The notes under the pieces: model-generated
Database searches by the model: none
What the model saw: only the letters and a program-made list of their open reading frames with translations
What the model was told of the DNA's origin: nothing
Assembly: GCF_900608595.1 (NCBI RefSeq)
Contig: NZ_UWYY01000010.1
Location: 182,231 to 246,230 of the forward strand
Direction: 5' to 3'
DNA length: 64,000 bases
Origin: Promicromonospora panici
Lineage (GTDB): Bacteria; Actinomycetota; Actinomycetes; Actinomycetales; Cellulomonadaceae
Shown here: positions 6,828 to 15,164 of the stretch, one piece after another
Layout of the letters: each line of letters starts with the position of its first letter
How positions within the stretch are numbered: the stretch's first letter is position 1
Position numbers and translations under genes: made by a program

Positions 6828-9164
6828 CTAGCCGACCTTGCGGAGGCGGACGCCTTCGAACGTCGCGGTTGTCGCCGGGGTGGCGCCGCCGCCTGCGTAG
6901 ATGCCTACCGACGGGTCCGTGCCCGCCGGGAGGGCCCAGGTGGCGCCGAAGCGCCAGCTCCGGCCGTCGCGCGAGGTGGCCGCCCGGTACCGGTGCTCGC
7001 CCGTGGCCGGGTCGGTGGTGTAGAACAGGCGCAGGTGCATCGTGTCGGCGACCGGTCCTGAGACATGCCCGCCGAACCACGTGCGCCCGTCGGCCGTGAG
7101 CTCCTTGCTGAACTCGACCTGGCGGGTCTGCCAGATCGACACGGGCGCGAGCCGCAGGAAGTCGTCGTCGCCCGCGTGCACCAGCAGGCCCGCCTGCTGG
7201 TAGTTGCGCACCGTGTTCTCGCCCAGCGGCAGGGTGACCGTGGCCTCCAGCACGAAGTCGCCGTCGGGCGCGTCCCGGAGCAGCGCCGGGGCATCGTTGG
7301 CCGCCCCGACCAGGTCGTGGTTCGTCAAGGGCCAGGACAGCCCACCGTCCGCGACCTCGACGTTCGCCGGCCCGTGCAGCCAGCGCCAGCCCGGGTCGAG
7401 CTCGCCGTCGAACTCCTCGGCGAACGTCACGGCGCCGGCCCGCGGCTCCGCGACCCGCCGGGTCACCGGCTCGTGCGCCGGCACGACGGTCAGGTTGTCG
7501 AGCTGCGCCTCGCCGCCGTCGGCCACGAGGCTCACCGGCGCCTGCCAGGGGAGCGGGACGCGCGGCTCCAGCCGCGCCTCGGCGTCCACATCCCCCAGGC
7601 CGCTCGACGACAACCGCGCCGCCACCGCACCGTCCCGCGCCTCGACGGTCAGCACGTGCCAGGTGGTCAGGTCGGCGTTCGCGGGCAGCGCCGTCCGCCG
7701 CTGCTGACGCCCCTGCCCGACGACGAGCTCGCGCGCCTTCGCGTCCAGCCGCACCGACACGGTGGACGAGCCCGGCCCGCCGAGCGTCACCGCGAACGAC
7801 CCGCCGGCGTCGGGCAGCCGTACGTCGGCCTCGAGGCGCACCTCCCGCGGCGCGGGCGCCGTCCGCGCGATCGCGGCGTCCCGCCGGCTCGGCACCAGCC
7901 GGGCGATGGCGCCTGCGTCCCCCGAACCGTCGGTGCCCCGGGCGAGCGTGCCCGAGACTCGGCGGAGCCCCGACCCCGACGCCGGGTCGCCGCTCACGAT
8001 CCCGAGCCCGCTCGCCGACACCGGCCCCGGCTGCGGACCCTCGCTCGGACCCGCGCCCGCGTTGACCACCGGCCACCCGTCGATCCAGTCCATCCGGTCG
8101 ATCAGGGTCGGCCGCCGGTTCACGCCGCCCGGCTCGTTCAGCCACGCGTCGTCCTTGTCGATGGCGTGGTAGAACATCCAGTCCTGCCCCGAGGCGTCGG
8201 TGAGCACCGCGTGGTGCCCCACCCCGATCCACCGGTTCCCGTTCTGCGCCACGACCTGTGTGCCGCCCACCCGGGACTCGTTCAGGCTCACGCCCTCGTG
8301 GTCGACGAACGGGCCCAGCGGCGACCGCGACCGCCCCGTGTACACGCTGTACCCCGTCACCGGGCCGGAGCAGCAGTTGGCCGACGACCCCATCAGGTAG
8401 TACCAGCCGTCCCGCTTGACCACGAACGCGCCCTCGTACCGGTCCGCGACCGTCACCCGGGTCGGCTCACCCACCGCCCGGGTCCCCGTCTCGTCCAGCT
8501 CGGTGACCCAGATACCCCCGTTGAAGCCGCCGAAGTAGAGGTACCGCGAACCGTCCTCGTCGGCGAACAGCGCCGGGTCGATCGTGTTGAGGTACCCGTC
8601 GCCGGACGCCGGGCGCGGCTGGAGGACCGGCCCGCCGGAGTCCGTCCACGGCCCGGTGGGCGTGGGCGCCGTCGCCACCCCGATCGTGTAGTCCCACGGA
8701 TCGGGGTTCGCCTCCGTGTCCGTGACCGTGTAGTACATGACGTACTGGCCGTCGACGTAGCGGATGTCCGGCGCCCAGAAGTACGAGGCGCTCGCGGCCC
8801 AGGACGGCCGGTTCTCCTCGTCGAAGATCGTGCCCACGTACTCCCACGACTCCAGGTCCCTGGACCTGGACACGTGCATGTTCCCGAACGGCCCGCCCGA
8901 GACGAGCGGGTCGCTCGTCGCGTACAGGTACCACCAGCCGTCCTTGCCGCGGATCACGGCGGGGTCGGCGTAGGTGTCGGCGAACGGTTCGGTGATCGGG
9001 TTGGTGAAGGTGGTGCCGGACGGCGTCGCGCCAGGGTCAGGCGGTGCGCTGCCCGGCGGCGGCGGCGCTGCCGCGGCGCGGGGCGCGCTCCCGCCGTCGG
9101 GCAGAGCCGAGGCGCCGAGGACCAGTGCGAGCGAGGCGAGCACGGCGACGAACCGTATCTCCAT
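6828..9164 (-). CDS. secreted glycoside hydrolase family 43 protein with C-terminal beta-sandwich
   Basis: The 778-residue protein has a signal peptide (about 1-32, ending in RAAAA) and a Pro-rich linker. A five-blade propeller follows with the three GH43 acids: base Asp67 (ADPAV), pKa-tuning Asp133 (WAPDIRY) and acid Glu244 (RYEGAF). GH43 enzymes act as beta-xylosidases, arabinofuranosidases or arabinanases. Residues 450-570 look like a LamG-type domain, and the last 200 (FAEEFDGELDPGWRW onwards) match DUF1349-type sandwich domains, possibly carbohydrate-binding. The start at 9164 is chosen because GAAGGGAT lies at proper distance and the signal peptide begins there. A 20-bp palindrome (9236-9255) upstream suggests control by a sugar-responsive repressor. 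Confidence 0.9.
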   Translation of the reverse strand: MEIRFVAVLASLALVLGASALPDGGSAPRAAAAPPPPGSAPPDPGATPSGTTFTNPITEPFADTYADPAVIRGKDGWWYLYATSDPLVSGGPFGNMHVSRSRDLESWEYVGTIFDEENRPSWAASASYFWAPDIRYVDGQYVMYYTVTDTEANPDPWDYTIGVATAPTPTGPWTDSGGPVLQPRPASGDGYLNTIDPALFADEDGSRYLYFGGFNGGIWVTELDETGTRAVGEPTRVTVADRYEGAFVVKRDGWYYLMGSSANCCSGPVTGYSVYTGRSRSPLGPFVDHEGVSLNESRVGGTQVVAQNGNRWIGVGHHAVLTDASGQDWMFYHAIDKDDAWLNEPGGVNRRPTLIDRMDWIDGWPVVNAGAGPSEGPQPGPVSASGLGIVSGDPASGSGLRRVSGTLARGTDGSGDAGAIARLVPSRRDAAIARTAPAPREVRLEADVRLPDAGGSFAVTLGGPGSSTVSVRLDAKARELVVGQGRQQRRTALPANADLTTWHVLTVEARDGAVAARLSSSGLGDVDAEARLEPRVPLPWQAPVSLVADGGEAQLDNLTVVPAHEPVTRRVAEPRAGAVTFAEEFDGELDPGWRWLHGPANVEVADGGLSWPLTNHDLVGAANDAPALLRDAPDGDFVLEATVTLPLGENTVRNYQQAGLLVHAGDDDFLRLAPVSIWQTRQVEFSKELTADGRTWFGGHVSGPVADTMHLRLFYTTDPATGEHRYRAATSRDGRSWRFGATWALPAGTDPSVGIYAGGGATPATTATFEGVRLRKVG

Positions 9165-9190
9165 GTGTCTCATCCCTTCGGGCGGTCGCG

Positions 9191-9210
9191 CCACGTCGTC
9201 GGCGACGTGG
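9191..9210 (-). promoter_or_regulatory. hairpin in the 5' leader of the GH43 gene
   Basis: CCACGTCG and CGACGTGG pair around TCGG. The hairpin lies 26 bp before the GH43 start codon, between the start and the upstream palindromic operator candidate. Confidence 0.35.
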
Positions 9211-9235
9211 CCGCCGCTTCGTTGACGACGACCTA

Positions 9236-9255
9236 CTGGTACAACGTAGTACCAG
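9236..9255. promoter_or_regulatory. palindromic operator candidate upstream of GH43
   Basis: CTGGTACAACGTAGTACCAG has perfect 7-base arms (CTGGTAC/GTACCAG) around a 6-base centre, a size typical of LacI or GntR family sites. It lies 72 bp upstream of the GH43 start and 135 bp upstream of the divergent ABC-F gene. Control of the GH43 gene is the better guess because polysaccharidase genes are usually sugar-repressed. Confidence 0.5.
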
Positions 9256-9390
9256 CGGCGAAGGTACCGTCCGGGACGGCGTGAGGCAACGCACCGTAAT
9301 CCCTGGCCTCGACCCCGTAGACTGGTCCGGCCCCCGCCGCCGTGGGCCGGACGACCGAGAACCCCACCCCTGACCGTGAGGAACACCTGC

Positions 9391-10989
9391 GTGATCACTG
9401 CCCATGGCGTCGAGCTGCGCGTCGGCGCGCGCGTGCTGCTGAGCGAGGCGAACTTCCGCGTCGCCTCGGGCGACCGGATCGGCCTGGTGGGACGTAACGG
9501 CGCCGGCAAGACCACGCTGACCAAGACCCTCGCCGGCGAGACCCAGCCGACGGGCGGGCAGATCGTGCGCGGCACCGACATCGGCTACCTGCCGCAGGAC
9601 CCGCGCACGGGCGACCTGGAGGTCCTCGCCATGGACCGCGTGCTGTCGGCGCGCGGCCTGGACAGGATCATCTCGAAGATGCGCCAGGCCGAGGCCGAGA
9701 TGGCGTCGGCGGACCCCACCACGCACGAAGCCGCGATGGAGCGCTACCCCAAGCTCGAGACCCGCTTCCTGGCGGCCGGCGGGTACGCCGCCGAGTCGGA
9801 GGCGCAGATCATCACGGCGAACCTGGGCCTGGACGAGCGGGTCCTGGCGCAGCCGCTCGGCACGCTCTCCGGCGGCCAGCGCCGCCGGATCGAGCTGGCG
9901 CGCATCCTGTTCAGCGGCGTCGAGACGCTGCTCCTGGACGAGCCCACCAACCACCTGGACGCCGACTCCATCATGTGGCTGCGCGACTACCTGCGGGCGT
10001 ACAACGGCGGGTTCATCGTGATCAGCCACGACGTCGACCTGCTGCGCGCCACCGTGAACAAGGTGTTCCACCTGGACGCGAACCGGGGCGAGCTCGACCA
10101 GTACAACCTGGGCTGGGACGGGTATCTGGAGCAGCGCGAGACGGACGAGCGGCGTCGTCGGCGGGAGCGGGCGAACGCCGAGAAGAAGGCGGGCACGCTG
10201 CTCGCCCAGGCCGAGAAGATGCGCGCCAAGGCGACCAAGGCGACCGCTGCCCAGAACATGATCAAGCGCGCCGAGAAGATGCTCGGCGGGCTGGAGAGCG
10301 AGCGCGCCGCCGACCGCGTGGCCAAGCTGCGCTTCCCGACGCCGGCGCCCTGCGGGCGCACGCCGCTGACCGCGAGCGGGCTGTCGAAGGCGTACGGGTC
10401 CCAGGAGGTGTTCGCCGGGGTCGACCTGGCGATCGATCGCGGGTCGCGCGTCGTGGTGCTCGGCTTCAACGGCGCAGGCAAGACGACGCTGCTGCGCATC
10501 CTCGCGGGTGTCGAGGCGCCCGACACCGGCGAGGTCGAGCCCGGGCACGGCCTCAAGCTCGGCTACTACGCCCAGGAGCACGACACCCTCGACATGGACG
10601 CGACCGTCGTGGAGAACCTGCGGCACGCCGCGCCCGACCTCACGGACACGCAGGTCCGCTCGGTGCTCGGCTCGTTCCTGTTCAGCGGGGACGACGCCGA
10701 GAAGCCCGCCAACGTGCTCTCCGGCGGTGAGAAGACGCGCCTGGCGCTGGCGACGATCGTCGTCTCGGGCGCGAACGTGCTGCTGCTCGACGAGCCCACC
10801 AACAACCTCGACCCCGCGTCGCGTGCCGAGATCCTCGGGGCGCTCAAGACGTACGAGGGCGCCGTGGTGATGGTGACGCACGACGACGGCGCCGTCGACG
10901 CGCTCGAGCCCGAGCGGGTCCTGCTGCTGCCCGACGGCGACGAGGACCTCTGGAACGACAGCTACCAGGAACTGGTCTCGCTCGCCTGA
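9391..10989 (+). CDS. ABC-F family ATPase (ribosome-associated type)
   Basis: The 532-residue protein has two ABC domains and no membrane segments. Walker A boxes are GRNGAGKTT and GFNGAGKTT, the signatures are LSGGQRRR and LSGGEKTR, and both Walker B motifs end LLLDEPTNHLD/LLLDEPTNNLD. The linker (about 245-310) is a long charged helix rich in Arg, Lys and Ala, as in ABC-F proteins that enter the ribosomal E site. It may be a housekeeping translation factor or an antibiotic-protection factor; sequence alone does not decide. Start GTG 9391 is preferred to 9376 because GAGGAA lies 8 bases upstream and family members begin MITAH. Confidence 0.9.
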   Translation: MITAHGVELRVGARVLLSEANFRVASGDRIGLVGRNGAGKTTLTKTLAGETQPTGGQIVRGTDIGYLPQDPRTGDLEVLAMDRVLSARGLDRIISKMRQAEAEMASADPTTHEAAMERYPKLETRFLAAGGYAAESEAQIITANLGLDERVLAQPLGTLSGGQRRRIELARILFSGVETLLLDEPTNHLDADSIMWLRDYLRAYNGGFIVISHDVDLLRATVNKVFHLDANRGELDQYNLGWDGYLEQRETDERRRRRERANAEKKAGTLLAQAEKMRAKATKATAAQNMIKRAEKMLGGLESERAADRVAKLRFPTPAPCGRTPLTASGLSKAYGSQEVFAGVDLAIDRGSRVVVLGFNGAGKTTLLRILAGVEAPDTGEVEPGHGLKLGYYAQEHDTLDMDATVVENLRHAAPDLTDTQVRSVLGSFLFSGDDAEKPANVLSGGEKTRLALATIVVSGANVLLLDEPTNNLDPASRAEILGALKTYEGAVVMVTHDDGAVDALEPERVLLLPDGDEDLWNDSYQELVSLA

Positions 10990-11009
10990 CGCCCTCACAA
11001 CCAAAGTTG

Positions 11010-11936
11010 TCAGCGGAGCTGGGCCTCGATCAGCGCGTCTTCCTCGTCCTCCGGCGTCGGACGGCGGTCGCGGGCCGGCCGGCGCGCCCGCACGCCGTCG
11101 GCGTCCGCCTGGTCGCCCGAAGCGAGCAGCAGGTCGCCCGCGGAGACGGTCTCGCCGCGCAGGGCTCCGCGCTCACGGCGCCACAGCAGGATGTACCCGC
11201 CGATCGCGCCGATCGCGAAGATGACCCACTGGAACGCATAGGAGAGGTGCGACCCCGGGTCGGTGTCGGGCTTGGGCAGGGCGGCGAGCGCCGTCTCGGG
11301 CGCCGGCTGCTCGGTGCGCAACGCGCCGTACGCGCCGACGGTGCGACCCTCTGCCCAGGCGCCGCCGTCCGGCCCGGCCGCGAGCACCTGCTCGGTCGAG
11401 ATGGCCTGCACCTGCCCGGGGGGCGCGTCGCGGTCCGCGGCGGGCTCGTCGGCCCGCAGGGACGCCACGACGGTCACAGTGCCCGACGGCGGCGCGGGGA
11501 CGGCGTCGGGCCGCGACCCGTCCGTGCCGAGGGGCACGAACCCGCGGTCGATGACGATCACGATGTCCTGCCCGGGCAGCCGCGCCTCGAAGGGGACCAG
11601 CACGTGGTACCCGCCGCGTCCGCCGACGGGCCGGTTGCGCAGCAGCACCGTGGCGTCGGTGACGTACTCGCCCTCGATCTCCACGCGCTGCCAGATCTCA
11701 CTGCCGGGCACGACGGCGTCCGGTCCGTCCAGGATCTCGTCCACGGGCACGGCCGGCGCCGACCAGTTGGCGTTGACGAGGTCGATCTCGGCGTCGCGCG
11801 ACTCGGCCCGGTTCCACTGCCAGCGCCCCGCCACCAGGCACAGTGCGGCGAGGACCACCGCGGCCACCGCGAGGGTCACCCACTGCCGCGTCGTGCGCGG
11901 ACCGCGGGACTCGTCGCCCGTGGTGCCGTCGCTCAC
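11010..11936 (-). CDS. SURF1-family cytochrome oxidase assembly protein
   Basis: The 308-residue membrane protein has a helix near the N-terminus (QWVTLAVAAVVLAALCLVAGRWQW) and another near residue 240 (LSYAFQWVIFAIGAIGGYILLW), with the soluble domain between. That is the SURF1 layout. The family motifs GRWQWxR and SYAxQW are present. SURF1 helps build cytochrome c oxidase. The C-terminal 50 residues are a charged tail. The start GTG overlaps the stop of the upstream small gene (GTGA), so a longer frame that runs back to 12239 is not used. It is the third gene of a DUF3099-small protein-SURF1 unit. Confidence 0.9.
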   Translation of the reverse strand: MSDGTTGDESRGPRTTRQWVTLAVAAVVLAALCLVAGRWQWNRAESRDAEIDLVNANWSAPAVPVDEILDGPDAVVPGSEIWQRVEIEGEYVTDATVLLRNRPVGGRGGYHVLVPFEARLPGQDIVIVIDRGFVPLGTDGSRPDAVPAPPSGTVTVVASLRADEPAADRDAPPGQVQAISTEQVLAAGPDGGAWAEGRTVGAYGALRTEQPAPETALAALPKPDTDPGSHLSYAFQWVIFAIGAIGGYILLWRRERGALRGETVSAGDLLLASGDQADADGVRARRPARDRRPTPEDEEDALIEAQLR

Positions 11937-12184
11937 GACACCCGGTCCAGTTCCGCCACCGCCACTGTCTGCTTCCAGAACGCGCGCGACGCCAGGAACT
12001 GCTCGAGGTGCTCGCGGTGGTCGTCGCACGCGAGCCACACCTTGCGCCGTTCGGGCGTGTGCAGCTTCGGGTTGTTCCAGAGCAGTCCCCACGCCGCCTG
12101 GGCGCGGCAGCCCTTCGAGCTGCAGATCAGCTCGCCGTCGGGCACGGGGTCGGGTGCGGGGCCGGAGAGGCCGAGGAGGTCCAT
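11933..12184 (-). CDS. small conserved actinobacterial protein next to SURF1
   Basis: The 83-residue soluble protein carries two Cys-containing segments (ICSSKGCRAQAAWGLLWNNPKLH and VWLACDDHREHLEQFL). Three Cys and several His residues could bind a metal. The ATG at 12184 has GAGGGA 7 bases upstream. The stop overlaps the SURF1 start by 4 bases, indicating coupled translation. I know of no assigned function; its fixed place beside SURF1 suggests a link to respiratory complex assembly, which is inference only. Confidence 0.75.
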   Translation of the reverse strand: MDLLGLSGPAPDPVPDGELICSSKGCRAQAAWGLLWNNPKLHTPERRKVWLACDDHREHLEQFLASRAFWKQTVAVAELDRVS

Positions 12185-12195
12185 CTGTCGTTCCC

Positions 12196-12603
12196 TCAGT
12201 CGTCCACGTGGTCGATGACGCGGCCTGCGCCGGGGGCACCGGGCGCGCCAGAGTTCCCCGCTCCGGGGTACCCGGGAGCGGTCGGGGCGTCCGGGACCTC
12301 GTCCACCACCTCGGGGGAGGCGGGGTCGGGCAGCTCGGTGAGCTCGGGCGCGGCCGCCGGCGTCATCGGTGAGGTGTCGTGCTCGGCACGGTCCCGCCCG
12401 GCGTTGGCGATCAGCACCGCCGAGTACGGCAGCACCACCGCGGCGGCCACGAGCGCCCAGCGGATCCAGCCGTCGACCAGCACCGCGCCGACGATGCAGA
12501 CCACGCGGATGGACATCTGGATCAGATAGCTGCGCGTGCGGCGTGCCTGGTCCACCGCCAACGGCTCGGGGGCCGAGGTGATGGACGGGACCGGCTCGCT
12601 CAT
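12196..12603 (-). CDS. DUF3099 membrane protein
   Basis: The 135-residue protein has two close membrane helices (about 30-45 and 48-66) after the conserved start ITSAPEPLAVDQARRTRSYLIQM. A Pro/Gly-rich disordered tail follows. This matches DUF3099, a family of unknown function widespread in actinobacteria. It lies 11 bp upstream of the small protein gene, and the three genes read as one operon ending with SURF1. Confidence 0.85.
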   Translation of the reverse strand: MSEPVPSITSAPEPLAVDQARRTRSYLIQMSIRVVCIVGAVLVDGWIRWALVAAAVVLPYSAVLIANAGRDRAEHDTSPMTPAAAPELTELPDPASPEVVDEVPDAPTAPGYPGAGNSGAPGAPGAGRVIDHVDD

Positions 12604-12853
12604 CTGGCCAGTCTACGTCCGCGCGGAACCCGCCGGGCACGCCCTCCGGCGTCGGCCCGCGGTCGTGGGCCGTGCGAGGTTGTTGTAGAAAACCGACAAG
12701 GACCGGTAGATCCCTGTGGCCCGGCGCGCGCGGCGCGCACCCGACGCGCGGGGTAGCGTCGCAGCGGACCCGGATCGACCCAGGTACCGGCCGCTCCCCC
12801 CAGCCTTGCGCGGCTCATGCGAAACAGCACTATCCCAGCATCGAGGAGTTCAG

Positions 12854-13600
12854 GTGACCATCATGTCCGCCACTCAGAGCATCGCCGCAGGTCCCACCGG
12901 CCGTGTAGTCGTCGTGACGGGTGCCGCCCGCGGCATCGGCCGCGCCATCGCCGAGCGTTTCGTGGCCGACGGCGACCGCGTCGCCACGATCTACCGCGGC
13001 GGCGACCTGCCCAAGGGCGTCGAGGCCTATGTGGCTGACGTCACGGACTCCGAGGCCGTGGACGCCGCGTTCGCCGCCATCGAGAAGGACATGGGTCCCG
13101 TCGAGGTGCTCGTGGCCAACGCCGGCGTGACCAAGGACCAGCTCCTCATGCGCATGCGCGACGAGGAGTTCGAGTCGGTCGTGAACGTGAACCTCACCGG
13201 CACGTTCCGCTGCGTCCGCCGCGCGTCCAAGAGCATGATCCGGGCCCGCAAGGGCCGCATCGTGCTGATCGGCTCGATCGTCGGCCTGTCCGGCGGCCCG
13301 GGCCAGGTCAACTACTCCTCGTCGAAGGCCGCCCTGGTGGGCATGGCCCGCTCGATCACCCGTGAGCTCGGCGCACGCGGCATCACGGCGAACGTCGTCG
13401 CGCCCGGATACGTCGAGACCGACATGACCGCCGCGCTGTCCGAGGACGTGCGCAACGGCTACCTGAAGACGATCCCGGCCGCGCGGTTCGCCACGCCGGA
13501 CGAGATCGCGGCGGTCGTCTCGTTCGTCGCGTCCGACTCCGCCGGCTACGTCACCGGTGCGGTCATCCCGGTCGACGGTGGCCTCGGAATGGGGCACTGA
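12854..13600 (+). CDS. fabG: 3-oxoacyl-[acyl-carrier-protein] reductase
   Basis: NADPH-dependent reduction of beta-ketoacyl-ACP in type II fatty acid synthesis, cytoplasmic. The 248-residue SDR has the nucleotide motif TGAARGIG, the NAG motif (VANAGVT) and the Ser-Tyr-Lys triad (GSIVG...NYSSSK). The C-terminus IPVDGGLGMGH is typical of FabG. The GTG at 12854 is chosen because GAGGAG lies 5 bases upstream; ATG 12863 would be too far from it. The fabI gene follows after 160 bp, the same order as mabA-inhA in mycobacteria. Confidence 0.95.
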   Translation: MTIMSATQSIAAGPTGRVVVVTGAARGIGRAIAERFVADGDRVATIYRGGDLPKGVEAYVADVTDSEAVDAAFAAIEKDMGPVEVLVANAGVTKDQLLMRMRDEEFESVVNVNLTGTFRCVRRASKSMIRARKGRIVLIGSIVGLSGGPGQVNYSSSKAALVGMARSITRELGARGITANVVAPGYVETDMTAALSEDVRNGYLKTIPAARFATPDEIAAVVSFVASDSAGYVTGAVIPVDGGLGMGH

Positions 13601-13760
13601 GCCGTACTCTGGCGCCGCGACCTGCGGATTTGCCCGAATATATCCAACATTCTCGACATCCCGTACGGCGCGGAGTTTCGTCCAACGCCGTCATCCGCAT
13701 TACGCTCGCACCCAGCGCAGGGGTTGCCTTGGCACGCCTGCGCCCGATCGGAAGGACAAC

Positions 13761-14531
13761 ATGGGTCTCCTCGAAGGTAAGAAGCTGCTCGTCACGGGCG
13801 TGCTGACGGACTCGTCGATCGCATTCCACGCCGCCCGGCTCGCTCAGGAGGAGGGCGCCGAGGTCGTTCTCTCGTCCTTCGGGCGGCAGATGAAGCTGAC
13901 GCAGGCCTTCGCCAAGCGGCTGCCGGTCGAGGCACCGGTGGTCGAGCTGGACGCGACCAGCCAGGAGAACCTCGACGCTCTCGCTGACGCCGTGCGCGCG
14001 GAGGGCTTCGACCGGCTCGACGGTGTCGTGCACTCGATCGGGTTCGCGCCGCAGTCCGTCATGGGCGGCAACTTCCTCAAGGGCACCTGGGAGGACGTCG
14101 CCACCGCGCTGCACGTCTCCACGTTCTCGTACAAGTCGATCGCCGTGGCGGCCCAGCCGCTGATGACCGACGGCGGCGCCGTCGTCGGCCTGACGTTCGA
14201 CGCACAGTTCGCCTGGCCCGTGTACGACTGGATGGGCGTGGCCAAGGCAGGTCTCGAGTCCGCGAACCGCTACCTGGCGCGCGACCTCGGCCCCGAAGGA
14301 ATCCGCTGCAACCTCGTTTCGGCCGGACCGATCCGGACCACCGCCGCCAAGTCCATCCCGGGCTTCGCGACGATGGAGGACGCCTGGCCGACCCGAGCCC
14401 CGCTCGGCTGGGACCAGACCACCGCGGAGCCTGCGGCGCGTGCCGTGTGCGCGCTCCTGTCTGACTGGTTCCCGGCGACGACCGGCGAGATCGTGCACGT
14501 CGACGGCGGCGTGCACGCCATGGGTCAATAG
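13761..14531 (+). CDS. fabI: NADH-dependent enoyl-[acyl-carrier-protein] reductase
   Basis: It catalyses the last reduction of the elongation cycle and is the target class of isoniazid and triclosan. The 256-residue protein is InhA-like: N-terminus GLLEGKKLLVTGVLTDSSIAFH, active-site Tyr and Lys in VYDWMGVAKAGL, and substrate-loop segment RTTAAKSIPGF. The length is that of bacterial FabI. GGAAGGAC lies just before ATG 13761. It probably has some transcription of its own, since the 160-bp gap to fabG is long for a tight operon. A phosphohistidine phosphatase follows after 17 bp. Confidence 0.95.
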   Translation: MGLLEGKKLLVTGVLTDSSIAFHAARLAQEEGAEVVLSSFGRQMKLTQAFAKRLPVEAPVVELDATSQENLDALADAVRAEGFDRLDGVVHSIGFAPQSVMGGNFLKGTWEDVATALHVSTFSYKSIAVAAQPLMTDGGAVVGLTFDAQFAWPVYDWMGVAKAGLESANRYLARDLGPEGIRCNLVSAGPIRTTAAKSIPGFATMEDAWPTRAPLGWDQTTAEPAARAVCALLSDWFPATTGEIVHVDGGVHAMGQ

Positions 14532-14548
14532 ATGGGCAGGAGGCACTG

Positions 14549-15088
14549 ATGGGCAGAGCGTCGGGCACGGAGCCCACCACATCGCCGGTGCGGCGACTGG
14601 TGTTGCTCCGGCACGCGAAGGCGGAGCCGCCGTCGGAACTTCCCGACGAGAAGCGGCCCCTCGCCCTGCGTGGCCGGGACCAGGCAATGAAGGTCGGCGC
14701 GGCCTTGGTCGCGGCCGGCCTCGTGCCCGACGCCGTCCTCGTCTCCGGGGCGGTCCGCTCGCGTCAGACCTGGGATCTGGCGCGTAAGCATCTGGGCGAG
14801 CCGCCGGTGGTCTTCACCGACGACCTGCTGGGAGCGATGCCGCGCGGGGTCCTCGCGCTGGTGCGCGAGCTCGACCCGGCCACCCGGACCGTCCTGGTGA
14901 TCGGTCACGAGCCCGCGATGGCCGGCACGGCCGAGCTCCTGGCCGGCCCGGGGTCCGAGGACGGCGCGCTCGCGCAGGTCCGCGTCGGCGTCCCGACGGC
15001 GACGTACTCCGTCCTGGAGGCCGACGCCGACTGGGCGGACTGGGACCGCAAGATGGCCCGCCTGATAGAAGTAACCCGCCCAACCTGA
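14549..15088 (+). CDS. SixA-type histidine phosphatase
   Basis: The 179-residue cytoplasmic protein has the RHAKAE box (catalytic His), GRDQA, SGAVRSRQTW (second Arg) and VIGHEP (second His) of the SixA branch of the histidine phosphatase superfamily. SixA removes phosphate from phosphohistidine domains in E. coli; the actinobacterial substrate is unknown. It follows fabI at 17 bp and is probably cotranscribed. It ends just before a palindromic repeat that probably terminates the operon. Confidence 0.85.
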   Translation: MGRASGTEPTTSPVRRLVLLRHAKAEPPSELPDEKRPLALRGRDQAMKVGAALVAAGLVPDAVLVSGAVRSRQTWDLARKHLGEPPVVFTDDLLGAMPRGVLALVRELDPATRTVLVIGHEPAMAGTAELLAGPGSEDGALAQVRVGVPTATYSVLEADADWADWDRKMARLIEVTRPT

Positions 15089-15094
15089 CCGCCT

Positions 15095-15159
15095 TTGTTG
15101 TGAGCGTGATCGTTGCGCCTAAAGCGGGCAGGTTGTCGCAACGGTCACGCCCACAACAA
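15095..15159 (-). repeat. dispersed palindrome family, copy 1 (reverse orientation)
   Basis: Arms 15095-15117 and 15137-15159 (TTGTTGTGAGCGTGATCG with its complement) flank a short centre. The asymmetric core GCCCGCTTTAGGCGCAACGA reads on the minus strand, opposite to copies 2-5. The element sits between two convergent genes. Confidence 0.8.
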
Positions 15160-15164
15160 GCGGC

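Noticed and set aside
5413..8232. Very long minus-strand frame (939 codons) across the MFS and GH43 genes
   Set aside because: Its product is Arg/Gly/Ala-rich low-complexity sequence and lies antiphase to two clear genes; it is a GC-rich shadow.
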